A stretch of DNA of 22,600 bases from Alphaproteobacteria bacterium (GTDB taxonomy: Bacteria; Pseudomonadota; Alphaproteobacteria; UBA9219): positions 1 to 22,600 of the forward strand of contig JAQUPC010000022.1 of NCBI GenBank assembly GCA_028716765.1, read 5' to 3'. Both the position numbers and the translations under genes were made by a program. Shown here piece after piece: positions 7,291 to 15,519 of the stretch. The notes below the pieces were generated by a model, which worked only from the letters and a program-made list of their open reading frames with translations, had not been told where the DNA came from and ran no database searches. Position 1 is the first letter of the stretch, and each line of letters starts with the position of its first letter.

Positions 7291-8232
7291 ATGGCGAATG
7301 ACGGCGCAAACGACAGGGAGACGCAATCCCCGAACAAACGCCCCGTTGTGCTGATCACCGGCATGTCGGGCGCCGGGCTATCGACGACGCTCAAGGCCTT
7401 CGAAGACCTTGGCTACGAAGCCGTGGACAATTTGCGCCTGAGCCTTATCCCGGCGCTCGTGGCCGACGACCCGTCCGGCGAAAAAAGGCCCCTCGCCGTC
7501 GCCGTAGACTCGCGCAACGTCTATTTCTCGGTCGATGCGCTTCTGAATGTCCGGCAGCTGCTGGCCGAACAACCGGACCTCGACGCCATGCTGCTGTTCA
7601 TGGAATGCTCGGACGAAGCGTTGCAGCGGCGCTTTACGGAAACGCGGCGGCGGCATCCTCTGGCCATCGACCGGCCCGTCATGGACGGCATCCAGCGCGA
7701 ACGCGACATGCTCTGGAAACTTCGCGATTCCGCCGATCAGGTTATCGACACGTCTCTTATATCCATTCACGAATTGCGCCGTCTCGTCGCGGGTCATTTC
7801 CGGCTGAACGCCGCGCCGGGGCTTTTGCTGTCCGTTTTGTCTTTTTCCTTCCGCCACGGCCTGCCGCGCGAATCCGATCTCGTGCTGGACGTACGCTTTC
7901 TCGACAATCCGCACTACGATTTGAGGCTGCGCCCCCTGACGGGGCAGGATCCCGAAATCGCGGCCTATATTCAGAAAGACCCCGGCTACGAGCCTTTTCT
8001 GAATCATGCGATGGAACTGCTTTTGCCGCTTCTGCCGCGCTACCAGCAGGAAGGAAAAAGCTATTTAACCGTCGCGGTCGGATGCACCGGAGGGCGGCAC
8101 CGCTCGGTGCTTGTGGCGGAAGAATTGGCGACCCTTCTGGCGGCTCAGGGCTATATCGTCAGCATCGCGCACCGCGATCTGGACCGGGGAACAAGCCCGG
8201 AAGCCCGGCGGAAAAGGATTCAGGCCGTTTAG
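7291..8232 (+). CDS. rapZ: RapZ-family nucleotide-binding protein with altered P-loop
   Basis: A protein of 313 residues from the ATG at 7291. An upstream extension of the same frame overlaps hprK and is not credible. The family landmarks are the N-terminal P-loop, EDLGYEAVDN, the RFTETRRRHPL block, FRHGLP, and the C-terminal GCTGGRHRSV. In E. coli the family protein is an RNA-binding adaptor that controls glucosamine-6-phosphate synthase mRNA; in alphaproteobacteria it belongs to the HprK/PTS cluster and its role is less clear. The P-loop reads GMSGAGLS, so the normal Walker A lysine is Leu30. Other alphaproteobacterial members, as I recall, carry Arg here, so loss of Lys is not unique, but Leu removes the positive charge entirely. 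Confidence 0.95.
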   Translation: MANDGANDRETQSPNKRPVVLITGMSGAGLSTTLKAFEDLGYEAVDNLRLSLIPALVADDPSGEKRPLAVAVDSRNVYFSVDALLNVRQLLAEQPDLDAMLLFMECSDEALQRRFTETRRRHPLAIDRPVMDGIQRERDMLWKLRDSADQVIDTSLISIHELRRLVAGHFRLNAAPGLLLSVLSFSFRHGLPRESDLVLDVRFLDNPHYDLRLRPLTGQDPEIAAYIQKDPGYEPFLNHAMELLLPLLPRYQQEGKSYLTVAVGCTGGRHRSVLVAEELATLLAAQGYIVSIAHRDLDRGTSPEARRKRIQAV

Positions 8233-8302
8233 AAAGACCGCCTTGACGGGACGTGCCATAAAAAGCGGCCCGCGTTTGCCGCCAGGGAAAAAGGAGGAAT
8301 GA

Positions 8303-8710
8303 ATGATCGGAATGGTTTTGGTGACGCACGGGAAAATCGGCGAGGAGATGCTGACCGCCCTGAACCAAATCGTCGGACCCCAGCCGCAGACGAAGGCCAT
8401 AAGCGTCGCGTCCGACGACAATATGGATGATTGCCGGAACGCGATCCTGCTGGCGATAAAGGACGTCAACTCGGGCGACGGGGTCGTGCTGCTTACGGAC
8501 ATGTTCGGCGGCACGCCCAGCAATATGGCCCTTTCCGTTATGCCGAAAACCAACGCGGTCGTGCTGGCGGGCGTCAATTTGCCCACGCTGATCAAGCTGG
8601 CGTCCCTGCGCGGCAATACGCCGCTGCTCGACGCCGTGCAGGAAGCCGAAATGGCCGGGCGGAAATATATCCAGCTCGTCACCGAGACCCTGACTCAAAC
8701 GGGGGCATAA
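8303..8710 (+). CDS. PTS EIIA component, mannose family
   Basis: A cytoplasmic phosphocarrier of 135 residues. The active-site histidine is His9 in LVTHG, and the family's DMFGGTPSN block is present (about residues 67-75). An excellent ribosome binding site (AAAGGAGG) precedes the start. In alphaproteobacteria this EIIA acts as the end of a regulatory phosphorelay (EI to HPr to EIIA) rather than in sugar uptake, and no EIIB or EIIC gene is present in this operon. It follows rapZ after 70 bp and precedes HPr by 11 bp. Confidence 0.95.
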   Translation: MIGMVLVTHGKIGEEMLTALNQIVGPQPQTKAISVASDDNMDDCRNAILLAIKDVNSGDGVVLLTDMFGGTPSNMALSVMPKTNAVVLAGVNLPTLIKLASLRGNTPLLDAVQEAEMAGRKYIQLVTETLTQTGA

Positions 8711-8721
8711 GGTTTGCCCGC

Positions 8722-9012
8722 ATGTCCGATGTCTACGAACACGAGTTGTGCGAAATGGTCATGATCGAGAACCAGCGCGGCTTGCATGCGCGCGCGGCGG
8801 CGAAGTTCGTGCGCACGGCCGAGGGCTTTCAGGCCGAGATCAACGTCACGCGCGACGGCGTGAGCGTGTCGGGCCGCTCGATCATGGGCCTCATGATGCT
8901 GGCTGCCGCGAGCGGCACGCAACTCAAGCTTTGCGCCAGCGGCCCCGAAGCCGAAGCTGCGATCGGGGCCTTGTCGGAATTGGTCAAACGGAGATTCGAT
9001 GAAAACGAATAG
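8722..9012 (+). CDS. ptsH: Phosphocarrier protein HPr
   Basis: A protein of 96 residues with the catalytic histidine His22 in RGLHARAA and the regulatory serine Ser53 in GRSIMGLMML. The presence of that serine together with an upstream hprK indicates that dual phosphorylation (His by EI, Ser by HprK) is likely. The ATG at 8722 is chosen because it gives the normal family length; the longer open frame overlaps the EIIA gene. The 3' end overlaps the start of the EI gene by 14 bp, suggesting translational coupling. Confidence 0.95.
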   Translation: MSDVYEHELCEMVMIENQRGLHARAAAKFVRTAEGFQAEINVTRDGVSVSGRSIMGLMMLAAASGTQLKLCASGPEAEAAIGALSELVKRRFDENE

Positions 9013-10819
9013 CACAGGCGGTTTGACCAGAGAGGCTTCCCCGGAACGGGTTCTGCACGGCATCAAGGTTTCGCCGGGCATCGCCATCGGAACCGCTTTC
9101 GTCATCGATCAACATGGCGTGCAGGTGCCCGAATACGCCGTGCCCGCCGGGCTCATCGGCGACGAAAGGAAACGGTTTCAATCCGCCGTTGCAAAAACGC
9201 AAAAGCAGCTCGGAAGGCTCAAACAAAAGGCCCAATCCCTTCCGTCCGGAGCGAAAGAGGAATTTGCGCTCTTGCTGGACGCCTACACAGGCATGTTGTC
9301 CGGCTCGCGCCTCGTGCGCGGCGTGGAAAAACAGATCGAGCGCGACCGAATCAACGCCGAAGCCGCCATCCAGCGCCAGATCGCCGCCATAGCGGCCAGC
9401 TTCGCCGCCATGGACGATCCCTATCTGGCCTCGCGCGTCGAGGACGTGCGCGAGGTCGGCGCGCGCCTTCTTCGCAATCTTCTCGAACAACACTACAATC
9501 CCTTCGCGAACGCGCCGGAAGGCAGCATCCTTATCGCCGAAGACTTTACCCCCGCCGACACGGCGCTCATGAACCCTGATCGCATCGCGGGCTTTGCCGC
9601 CGTTTTCGGAGGCGCCGAAGGCCATGCCGCCATCATGGCCCGTGCGCTTGGGCTGCCTGCCGTGCTCGGCGTGGCGGAGCTGTTGCACGGGATCAACACC
9701 GGCGACGCGATCATCGTCGACGGCGGCAAAGGCGTCATTGTCATCCGCCCGTCCGCCGCGACTTTGCAGCATTATAGACAGGAATCGGCGCGGCTGGCGC
9801 GCGAAGCCAGAAAACTGAAATTGCTGCGCGGCGTTCCTTCCGTCACCAGCGACGGCATCGCCGTAAAGCTTCACGCCAATCTGGAGTTCCCCCGCGAAAT
9901 GGAGGGGGCGCTCGATGCCGGCGCCGAAGGCGTCGGTTTGCTGCGCACCGAGTTCATGTTCATGAACCGGCCCGATCTGCCCGGCGAGGACGAACAGTTT
10001 GAGATGTTGCGCCAGATGCTTCAGCAGATGGAAGGCAAGCCGTTGACGGTTCGGACGCTGGACGTCGGCGGCGAAAAACTGGCGTCCGCCCTTAATTCGG
10101 TCGTCGGCGAAAGCACGAATCCGGCGCTGGGTTTACGGGCCGTCCGTCTCGGATTGCGCGAGCCGAAGCTTATGGATACCCAGCTTGCCGCCATTCTGCG
10201 CGCCGCCGCTTACGGCCCTGTCAGGGTTCTTGTTCCGATGGTTTCGACCGTAACCCAGATGCGGCAGGTGCGCGAACGGCTTATGGCGGCGGATCGTCGG
10301 CTGCGCCGCCGCCGCATCAAGATGCCTTCCGCCTTGCCGCCGCTCGGCGCGATGATCGAGATTCCCGGCGCGGCGCTGGCGGCTGATGCGTTCACCAAAG
10401 TCTGCGACTTTTTCGCGATCGGCAGCAACGACCTGACCCAGTACACCCTTGCGATCGATCGCGCCGACGAACGTGTGGCCGATCTTTTCAATCCGTTCCA
10501 TCCGGCGGTTTTGCGCCTGATACAATTCACCATCGCCGCCGCATGGCGGGCGAACATCCCGGTCTGTCTTTGCGGTGAAATGGCGGGCGACCCGCGCGCC
10601 ACGGCGATGCTTCTCGGCCTCGGGCTGCGCGAATTTTCCATGGCCCCGGCGCGCCTGCCCTTCGTAAAGCAGGTAATCCGCGCCCTCAGCATGCCCCAGG
10701 CCGTGGCCTTCGCCGAAAGCATAATGGCGACGCCTGACGAAAACGTCATCCTTGCCCTGCTGGAACGTCAGCAAGGCGGCGCTTCCGATTCTACGGCTGC
10801 GCGTACAAAACGGCATTAA
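8999..10819 (+). CDS. ptsI: PTS enzyme I (PEP-protein phosphotransferase)
   Basis: A protein of 606 residues that takes phosphate from phosphoenolpyruvate and passes it to HPr. The order is an HPr-binding N-terminal part, the phosphohistidine domain with His209 in [12 protein letters not shown], and the PEP-binding barrel with [11 protein letters not shown], a DVGGEK block, [12 protein letters not shown] and the catalytic cysteine in CLCGEMAGD (Cys525). No GAF domain precedes it, so it is the simple EI type and not the nitrogen PTS enzyme. The residues before the catalytic His are Glu-Gly rather than the common Thr-Ser. Residues 426-442 are unusually rich in arginine ([14 protein letters not shown]). 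Last gene of the phosphorelay operon. Confidence 0.95.
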   Translation: MKTNSTGGLTREASPERVLHGIKVSPGIAIGTAFVIDQHGVQVPEYAVPAGLIGDERKRFQSAVAKTQKQLGRLKQKAQSLPSGAKEEFALLLDAYTGMLSGSRLVRGVEKQIERDRINAEAAIQRQIAAIAASFAAMDDPYLASRVEDVREVGARLLRNLLEQHYNPFANAPEGSILIAEDFTPADTALMNPDRIAGFAAVFGGAEGHAAIMARALGLPAVLGVAELLHGINTGDAIIVDGGKGVIVIRPSAATLQHYRQESARLAREARKLKLLRGVPSVTSDGIAVKLHANLEFPREMEGALDAGAEGVGLLRTEFMFMNRPDLPGEDEQFEMLRQMLQQMEGKPLTVRTLDVGGEKLASALNSVVGESTNPALGLRAVRLGLREPKLMDTQLAAILRAAAYGPVRVLVPMVSTVTQMRQVRERLMAADRRLRRRRIKMPSALPPLGAMIEIPGAALAADAFTKVCDFFAIGSNDLTQYTLAIDRADERVADLFNPFHPAVLRLIQFTIAAAWRANIPVCLCGEMAGDPRATAMLLGLGLREFSMAPARLPFVKQVIRALSMPQAVAFAESIMATPDENVILALLERQQGGASDSTAARTKRH

Positions 10820-10920
10820 CGCGTCCGGTTGCGATTCCGCTTTTTTCTTCTTCTCCTGCTTTTTCATGTCTGATAGCCTTCCGGCTCTTCCTGTTTTCAC
10901 GTCCTGACAATGAGGTTCTT

Positions 10921-12237
10921 ATGTCTTCTGCGGCGCCTGCTTCCAAAGCCACGTCCGATTTCAAGGTCAAGGACCTGAGCCTTGCCGCATGGGGCCGCAA
11001 GGAAATCACGATCGCCGAAACCGAGATGCCCGGCCTTATGGCGATCCGGGCCGAGTACGGACCTTCGCAACCTTTAAAAGGCGCGCGCATTTGCGGCTGT
11101 TTGCACATGACGATCCAGACGGCGGTGCTGATCGAAACGCTGCTGCACCTCGGCGCCACGGTGCGCTGGTCGTCGTGCAACATTTTCTCGACGCAGGATC
11201 ACGCGGCGGCGGCCATCGCGGCGGCTGGCATTCCCGTGTTCGCCTGGAAAGGCGAAACTGAGGAGGAATACTGGTGGTGCGTCGACCAAACGATCTTCGG
11301 CCCGGACGGCTGGCGGCCCAACATGATCCTCGACGACGGCGGCGACCTGACGCAAATCATGCACGAAAAGCACGCCGATTTGCTCAAGGACGTGAAGGGC
11401 GTTTCCGAGGAAACCACGACCGGTGTGCACCGCCTTTATGAGATGATGAAGGAGGGCACGTTGAAGATCCCCGCCTTCAACGTCAACGACAGCGTCACCA
11501 AATCCAAGTTCGACAACCTTTACGGCTGCCGCGAGAGCCTTGTAGACGGCATCCGCCGCGCCACCGACGTCATGATGGCGGGCAAGGTCGCCGTGGTGTG
11601 CGGCTACGGCGACGTGGGCAAAGGCTCGGCCGCCAGCCTGCGCAACGCGGGCGCGCGCGTCATGGTCACCGAAGTCGACCCCATCAACGCGCTGCAAGCG
11701 GCGATGGAGGGCTATCAAGTCGTGACGATGGAACAGGCCGCGCCGCTCGGCGACATTTTCGTGACGGCCACGGGCAACTGCGACGTTATTACGCTTGAGC
11801 ATATGCGCACGATGAAAGACCGCGCCATTGTCTGCAACATCGGGCATTTCGACGCCGAAATCCAGATCGACGCCCTGCGCAACCTGAAATGGGAAGAAAT
11901 CAAGCCGCAGGTGGACGAGGTAGTGTTTCCGGACGGCAAACGCCTCATCGTTCTGGCCAAGGGGCGGCTCGTGAACCTCGGCTGCGCCACGGGCCACCCG
12001 AGCTTCGTCATGAGTTCGTCCTTCTCGAACCAGACGCTGGCGCAGATCGAGCTGTGGAAAAATCAGGGCAAGTATGAGCGTAAAGTTTATACGCTGCCCA
12101 AGCATCTTGATGAAAAAGTCGCACGGCTGCATCTGGACAAGCTTGGCGTCAAACTGACGCGGCTTTCGGCCAAACAAGCCGCCTACATCGGCGTGGACGC
12201 GGAAGGCCCCTACAAGCCTGAGCATTACAGGTATTAA
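10921..12237 (+). CDS. ahcY: S-adenosylhomocysteine hydrolase
   Basis: Splits S-adenosylhomocysteine to adenosine and homocysteine, closing the methylation cycle; cytoplasmic and NAD-dependent. The 438 residues include the substrate-domain block [15 protein letters not shown], the NAD-binding GYGDVGKG (228-235), and the conserved C-terminus ending KPEHYRY. It starts 101 bp after the EI gene. The adjacency of ahcY and the PTS cluster is a known alphaproteobacterial arrangement. I looked for an S-adenosylhomocysteine riboswitch in the 10820-10920 leader and saw no convincing one, nor a clear terminator between EI and ahcY. Confidence 0.97.
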   Translation: MSSAAPASKATSDFKVKDLSLAAWGRKEITIAETEMPGLMAIRAEYGPSQPLKGARICGCLHMTIQTAVLIETLLHLGATVRWSSCNIFSTQDHAAAAIAAAGIPVFAWKGETEEEYWWCVDQTIFGPDGWRPNMILDDGGDLTQIMHEKHADLLKDVKGVSEETTTGVHRLYEMMKEGTLKIPAFNVNDSVTKSKFDNLYGCRESLVDGIRRATDVMMAGKVAVVCGYGDVGKGSAASLRNAGARVMVTEVDPINALQAAMEGYQVVTMEQAAPLGDIFVTATGNCDVITLEHMRTMKDRAIVCNIGHFDAEIQIDALRNLKWEEIKPQVDEVVFPDGKRLIVLAKGRLVNLGCATGHPSFVMSSSFSNQTLAQIELWKNQGKYERKVYTLPKHLDEKVARLHLDKLGVKLTRLSAKQAAYIGVDAEGPYKPEHYRY

Positions 12238-12265
12238 CCATACCCTCCGGATTATCGTCCCTCGC

Positions 12266-12293
12266 TTGTGCCGTTTCGTTCTACGGCTATAAT
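12266..12293 (+). promoter_or_regulatory. Sigma70-type promoter for the small membrane protein gene
   Basis: TTGTGC (12266-12271), 16 bases, then a perfect TATAAT (12288-12293), about 40 bp before the ATG at 12332. It lies shortly after the end of ahcY. Confidence 0.55.
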
Positions 12294-12331
12294 CGCGGTG
12301 ATACATCCGCGTTTCAATAATGGGGGAAAAG

Positions 12332-12694
12332 ATGGGAAAATGGACGGCTGCAAAAAGCGGCTTTTGGAGCGGCATAAAGTACGCGGCCAAAGGCAAAAAA
12401 AACAATTTTGTCAGTTATGCCGACTGGGAAAAGGAATTTCCTAGTTGGGAAAAAGCGCAATTGGCCGGCATGTTTGTGCTCGCCGCCGCGGAAATTGTCA
12501 CGACTTATTGGGGTTATTCCTCGCTGATGAAAGACATGACGGCGACGCCTGCCGTGAGAGGTTTAGGCGCCGTTTCCATTGTAACCTTAGGCTGCTTTGC
12601 CTTAAGGGCCAGCTGGCGTTGCGCAAAGGAAGCAAGGAATCACTATCGCTGGCGAAAATTGGTTCGCAAAGGATTAAAGCAAAATACTCCCTGA
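12332..12694 (+). CDS. Small two-helix membrane protein, unknown function
   Basis: I do not recognise the family. The ATG at 12332 is used because GGGGG lies about 7 bases before it; the in-frame ATG at 12320 overlaps that ribosome binding site. The 120-residue product has a basic N-terminus, two hydrophobic segments (about 43-62 and 76-94) joined by a short loop, and a strongly basic C-terminal tail (RWRKLVRKGLK). This suggests an inner-membrane hairpin with both ends in the cytoplasm. The GC content is lower than that of neighbouring genes. It has its own promoter-like sequence and lies between ahcY and sodB. Confidence 0.65.
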   Translation: MGKWTAAKSGFWSGIKYAAKGKKNNFVSYADWEKEFPSWEKAQLAGMFVLAAAEIVTTYWGYSSLMKDMTATPAVRGLGAVSIVTLGCFALRASWRCAKEARNHYRWRKLVRKGLKQNTP

Positions 12695-12759
12695 TATTTT
12701 TGTTTCGTGCGCTACGCGTCATAGTTTGATAGAATGGAACCCTTCTCAAAGGAGGCCCC

Positions 12760-13359
12760 ATGCCCTTCGAACTCCCCGCCCTTCCCTGGCCCGATACCGC
12801 GCTTGAACCGCACATTTCGGCGCGGACGCTGTCGTTTCATTACGGCAAGCATCATCAGGCCTACGTGACCAACCTGAACGGCCTTATCAAGGACACGCCT
12901 TTGGCGACGGCCTCGCTGGAAGACATCATCCGCAAAACGGCCGGAGACGAATCCAAAGCCGGGGTTTTCAACAACGCCGCGCAGGTCTGGAACCACACGT
13001 TCTTCTGGAACAGCATGACCCCCTCGGGCAGCCAGCCCATAGCGGCTCTGGCCGAACGTTTGGAGAAAGATTTCGGCAGCTTCGACAAGTTCAAGGAAAC
13101 GTTCAAACAGGCGGGCGTGACGCAATTCGGCAGCGGTTGGGCATGGCTTGTGCTCGACGGCGACTCACTCAAGGTGACCAAGACCCCCAATGCCGTAAAT
13201 CCGCTTGCGCTCGGCCAAACGCCTCTCTTGACGTGTGACGTATGGGAACACGCCTATTATCTCGATTATCAGAACAGGCGGCCCGATTTCGTTCAGGCTT
13301 TTCTGGACCATCTGGCGAATTGGGACTTCGCGGCCAAAAACCTCGCGGCGGCATCCTGA
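12760..13359 (+). CDS. sodB: Iron superoxide dismutase
   Basis: Converts superoxide to peroxide and oxygen. The 199 residues carry the four metal ligands: His27 (LSFHYGKHH), His79 ([11 protein letters not shown]), Asp160 and His164 ([12 protein letters not shown]). The [14 protein letters not shown] form points to iron rather than manganese. There is no signal peptide, so the enzyme is cytoplasmic. A good ribosome binding site (AAAGGAGG) precedes the ATG. A strong terminator follows about 50 bp downstream. Confidence 0.95.
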   Translation: MPFELPALPWPDTALEPHISARTLSFHYGKHHQAYVTNLNGLIKDTPLATASLEDIIRKTAGDESKAGVFNNAAQVWNHTFFWNSMTPSGSQPIAALAERLEKDFGSFDKFKETFKQAGVTQFGSGWAWLVLDGDSLKVTKTPNAVNPLALGQTPLLTCDVWEHAYYLDYQNRRPDFVQAFLDHLANWDFAAKNLAAAS

Positions 13360-13406
13360 TCTAACCTCGGCAATCCGGAAGAAACCGTTTCCGGGCAAAA
13401 GAAAAA

Positions 13407-13435
13407 CCCCGGCGATGTCTCGCCGGGGTTTTTTT
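13407..13435. terminator. Bidirectional intrinsic terminator between sodB and the OmpA-domain gene
   Basis: CCCCGGCGA (13407-13415) pairs with TCGCCGGGG (13420-13428) around TGTC, followed by seven T. On the other strand the same stem is followed by TTTTTCTTTT. It ends both converging genes. Confidence 0.9.
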
Positions 13436-13487
13436 AGTCTTTATCCTCTCCGGCGATTGGCCCAAGGCCACAGCCGGAGCAAATATT

Positions 13488-14276
13488 TTATTCCTTCACA
13501 GCCGGCTTTGCCTTGGTCTTGGCTTTGTCGACGGCCTTGTTTTCGTCCATAGCTTTGGGCTCATGCTTGTCCTTGGCTTTCGGCGCGGAATGATGCTTCT
13601 TCTTGGCGCCTTTGACGTGATGCGGAGCTTTCACGGCCTTGGGCAGGATGTATGTGCCCGGAAGACCGAACTCAACCTCAACCTCGACACGGCGGTCTTT
13701 TTGCAAGCAGACGATCAGTTCCTTGCGCTTCATGTCTTTCGGACACTTCGTCGCGGGAACCGTTTCGCCGAACCAACGCGTTTCAACGATCTGGGCGTTG
13801 GTCACGCCTTCCGCCGCCAGGTACTTGCGGACGGCATCGGCGCGCTTCTTGGACAGTTTTTCGTTGTAAACGGGCGTTCCCAAACGATCGGCATAACCGG
13901 CAATGCGGACGGTCTTGACCGGGCCCATTTTCCTCATGGTGTCGACGAGATCCGTCAGCTTCTTTTTAGCCACCGGGGTCAGAGTCGACTTGTTGAGGTC
14001 GAAATAAACGGTGCGGTCTTCCAGGGGAATCATAACCTGGGGAGCCGGCTCGGGCTGAGCGGCACAAGCGTCACACTTTGCGCTCCAGTTCGTACGGACG
14101 CAGGTGCCATTCGTCGCGTGGACCGGATTGCCGTTGGAATCGCGCACGACATCTTTGTACGCGGCGTTGGCGGCGGCTTTCGGCGGAATGTACATCTTGC
14201 CGGTTTCGGCATGTGCCACCCCGCTGACGGCCAGAAGGGCGATCCCGGCCAGAACGAGTTTGAGGGAATGTTTCAT
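13488..14276 (-). CDS. OmpA-domain periplasmic protein with Lys-rich tail
   Basis: A protein of 262 residues. A Sec signal peptide ends in AHA at about residue 23. A short linker with a CxxC (CDAC) precedes an OmpA-like peptidoglycan-binding domain (about 82-190): it opens with VYFDLNKSTLTPVAKKKL, has RIAGYADRLGT and ends with KDRRVEVEVEF. Unlike OmpA there is no beta-barrel before it. The last 55 residues are a low-complexity tail rich in Lys, Ala and His. The family anchors envelope structures to the cell wall; the tail could bind acidic polymers, which is inference. A good ribosome binding site (AGGAG) lies before the ATG at 14276. Confidence 0.88.
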   Translation of the reverse strand: MKHSLKLVLAGIALLAVSGVAHAETGKMYIPPKAAANAAYKDVVRDSNGNPVHATNGTCVRTNWSAKCDACAAQPEPAPQVMIPLEDRTVYFDLNKSTLTPVAKKKLTDLVDTMRKMGPVKTVRIAGYADRLGTPVYNEKLSKKRADAVRKYLAAEGVTNAQIVETRWFGETVPATKCPKDMKRKELIVCLQKDRRVEVEVEFGLPGTYILPKAVKAPHHVKGAKKKHHSAPKAKDKHEPKAMDENKAVDKAKTKAKPAVKE

Positions 14277-14672
14277 GGTTTTCTCCTAAATGAATCGGAC
14301 GGACAGTTGGGGCGGATAGCTGAGGAATCTCACCGTAACAGTTTATTAGAAAACGATATTCCGGCAAGTTTCAAGGCGAAAAATAAGCGAAAAAGCTTAC
14401 TTTTCAGTGAACTTCCTATAAAAAAAGTCAGTGTGACGTATTGGCAAGCCCGGAAACCGCCCAAAAACGTCCTTAAACTTTTGCCGGCGCTGCAGAATCG
14501 CCCCTTTAATCTTTTCAAAAGAATGGAACGAAAAAAGCCGGGGAACGGCTCTGTACGCGGCAGAAACGTTGAACAACCATTCTTAATAAGGGCGTTTTTG
14601 CAGCATAACTTTGCCTCATTTGACCGCAAGTATCTTATTGCGATAACGCATCTACGCACGAAGGAGGCACTC
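14277..14672. other. Divergent intergenic region with a possible structured RNA
   Basis: This 396-bp gap between the OmpA-domain gene and the Met-rich gene is AT-richer than its surroundings and holds no convincing gene. At 14521-14582 a nested set of arms is visible: GAATGG with CCATTC outside, AACG with CGTT next, and AGCC with GGCT inside. A promoter-like pair for the rightward gene lies at 14620-14647. The leftward promoter was not identified. Confidence 0.4.
14620..14647 (+). promoter_or_regulatory. Possible promoter of the Met-rich protein gene
   Basis: TTGACC (14620-14625) and GATAAC (14642-14647) are spaced 16 bases apart, ending 25 bp before the ATG. The -10 match is weak. Confidence 0.35.
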
Positions 14673-15188
14673 ATGAAGAAAGTTTTAAGAACCCTTGCTT
14701 ACCTGGCCCTGCTGGCTGCTCCCCTTGCAGGGACGGCACCGGCGCTGGCTCAAGACGAGGCTCCACAGACGGCACAGGAACGTCCCGGCTGGGCAGGCAG
14801 GCATCACCGGGGAGGTTTTGAAGGTTTCAGGGGCTATGGCTGTCCCGGGATGATGACGGATCACGATCAAATGGGGCCCGGCATGAAAGGCGGCATGATG
14901 GGACAAGGCATGATGGGGCAAGACGGCATGCAGGGCATGATGCCGCCCGAAATGATGAAACCCGCAGGCAAGGAAACGCCCGAAATGGCGCAATTGCGGC
15001 AGGAGATCATGGAGCAGCACAAGAAGCTTATGGCCGACCGCCTTCAAATGAGGGCGGATTGCCAGCGCATGGGCGAACTGTTCCAAAAAATGAAGGGGCT
15101 GCGCGCCAAAAAAGGTCATAGGGGCCCGAAGACGCCAATCACGAAAGGAAACGCGGCTCCCATGAATCCGGCGACTGACGCCCAATAA
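14673..15188 (+). CDS. Secreted Met-rich protein, possibly metal-binding
   Basis: The ATG at 14673 follows a strong ribosome binding site (AAGGAGG); the longer open frame to its left runs antisense through the OmpA-domain gene and is not credible. The 171-residue product has a Sec signal peptide ending in ALA (about residue 26). The mature protein has a Gly/His patch (GRHHRGG), then 13 methionines between residues 60 and 95 in repeats of the form GxMMGQ, then a helical segment (104-142) with Met, Gln and Glu. Met- and His-rich periplasmic proteins often bind copper, and the helical part is loosely like CpxP/Spy-type proteins. I cannot assign a family with certainty. Confidence 0.75.
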   Translation: MKKVLRTLAYLALLAAPLAGTAPALAQDEAPQTAQERPGWAGRHHRGGFEGFRGYGCPGMMTDHDQMGPGMKGGMMGQGMMGQDGMQGMMPPEMMKPAGKETPEMAQLRQEIMEQHKKLMADRLQMRADCQRMGELFQKMKGLRAKKGHRGPKTPITKGNAAPMNPATDAQ

Positions 15189-15204
15189 ATGGTTACCTGC
15201 CTCA

Positions 15205-15241
15205 AGCGGCATGGCTTCGATAGCCGTGCCGCTTTTTTTTA
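15205..15241 (+). terminator. Intrinsic terminator after the Met-rich gene
   Basis: AGCGGCATGGCT (15205-15216) pairs with AGCCGTGCCGCT (15222-15233), with one G-U pair, around TCGAT, followed by eight or more T. It begins 17 bp after the stop codon. Confidence 0.92.
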
Positions 15242-15316
15242 TTTTCTTAATAAAACCTTAATATTAGCAACCGACCATAACGGCCTGTCTTTTTTCCGGG
15301 CTTTTCCGGACTAAGC

Positions 15317-15493
15317 ATGGAGTTTGATCCTATGCCCTTTATGGAATGGTCCGACACGCTTTCGGTCAACAACGCGACGATCGACTCCGATCACAAGCGC
15401 CTGATCGAGCTGGTCAACCGTCTTCATGACGCCTTGATGGAACGTCTTATGAAGGTCGATCAACAACTTGGCCAATGGGTCGCAGCCCATTGA
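15317..15493 (+). pseudogene. Truncated hemerythrin-like ORF
   Basis: A 58-residue frame that opens like bacteriohemerythrin: MEWSDTLSVNNATIDSDHKR, then LIELVNRLHDAL. The first-helix iron-ligand His of the IDxxHK motif is present at residue 26. A full hemerythrin domain has about 120-135 residues with further His and Glu ligands (the HxxxE and HxxxH helices); these are missing. After residue 44 the sequence changes to KVDQQLGQWVAAH and stops, so an internal deletion or early stop is likely. It could not hold a di-iron site alone. It lies just upstream of hemN and ends 27 bp before the hemN start used here. It is either a decayed gene or a small leader ORF; decay is favoured. Confidence 0.55.
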
Positions 15494-15519
15494 AAAACGC
15501 ACCCGAACATACGGCGTCC

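Noticed and set aside
8984..9874. A 296-residue open frame antisense to the EI gene
   Set aside because: It lies wholly against a certain gene, and its composition is that of a high-GC shadow frame.
10820..10920. Possible S-adenosylhomocysteine riboswitch before ahcY
   Set aside because: No convincing conserved core or pairing was found in the leader.
11074..12405. A 443-residue open frame antisense to ahcY
   Set aside because: It mirrors the codon pattern of the ahcY gene, has no ribosome binding site or family motifs, and ahcY is certain.
13563..14672. Long N-terminal extension of the Met-rich protein frame
   Set aside because: The extension runs antisense through the OmpA-domain gene; the strong ribosome binding site and signal peptide fix the start at 14673.
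15242..15519. FNR-type box upstream of hemN
   Set aside because: Only single half-sites such as TTGAT are present; no TTGAT-N4-ATCAA palindrome.
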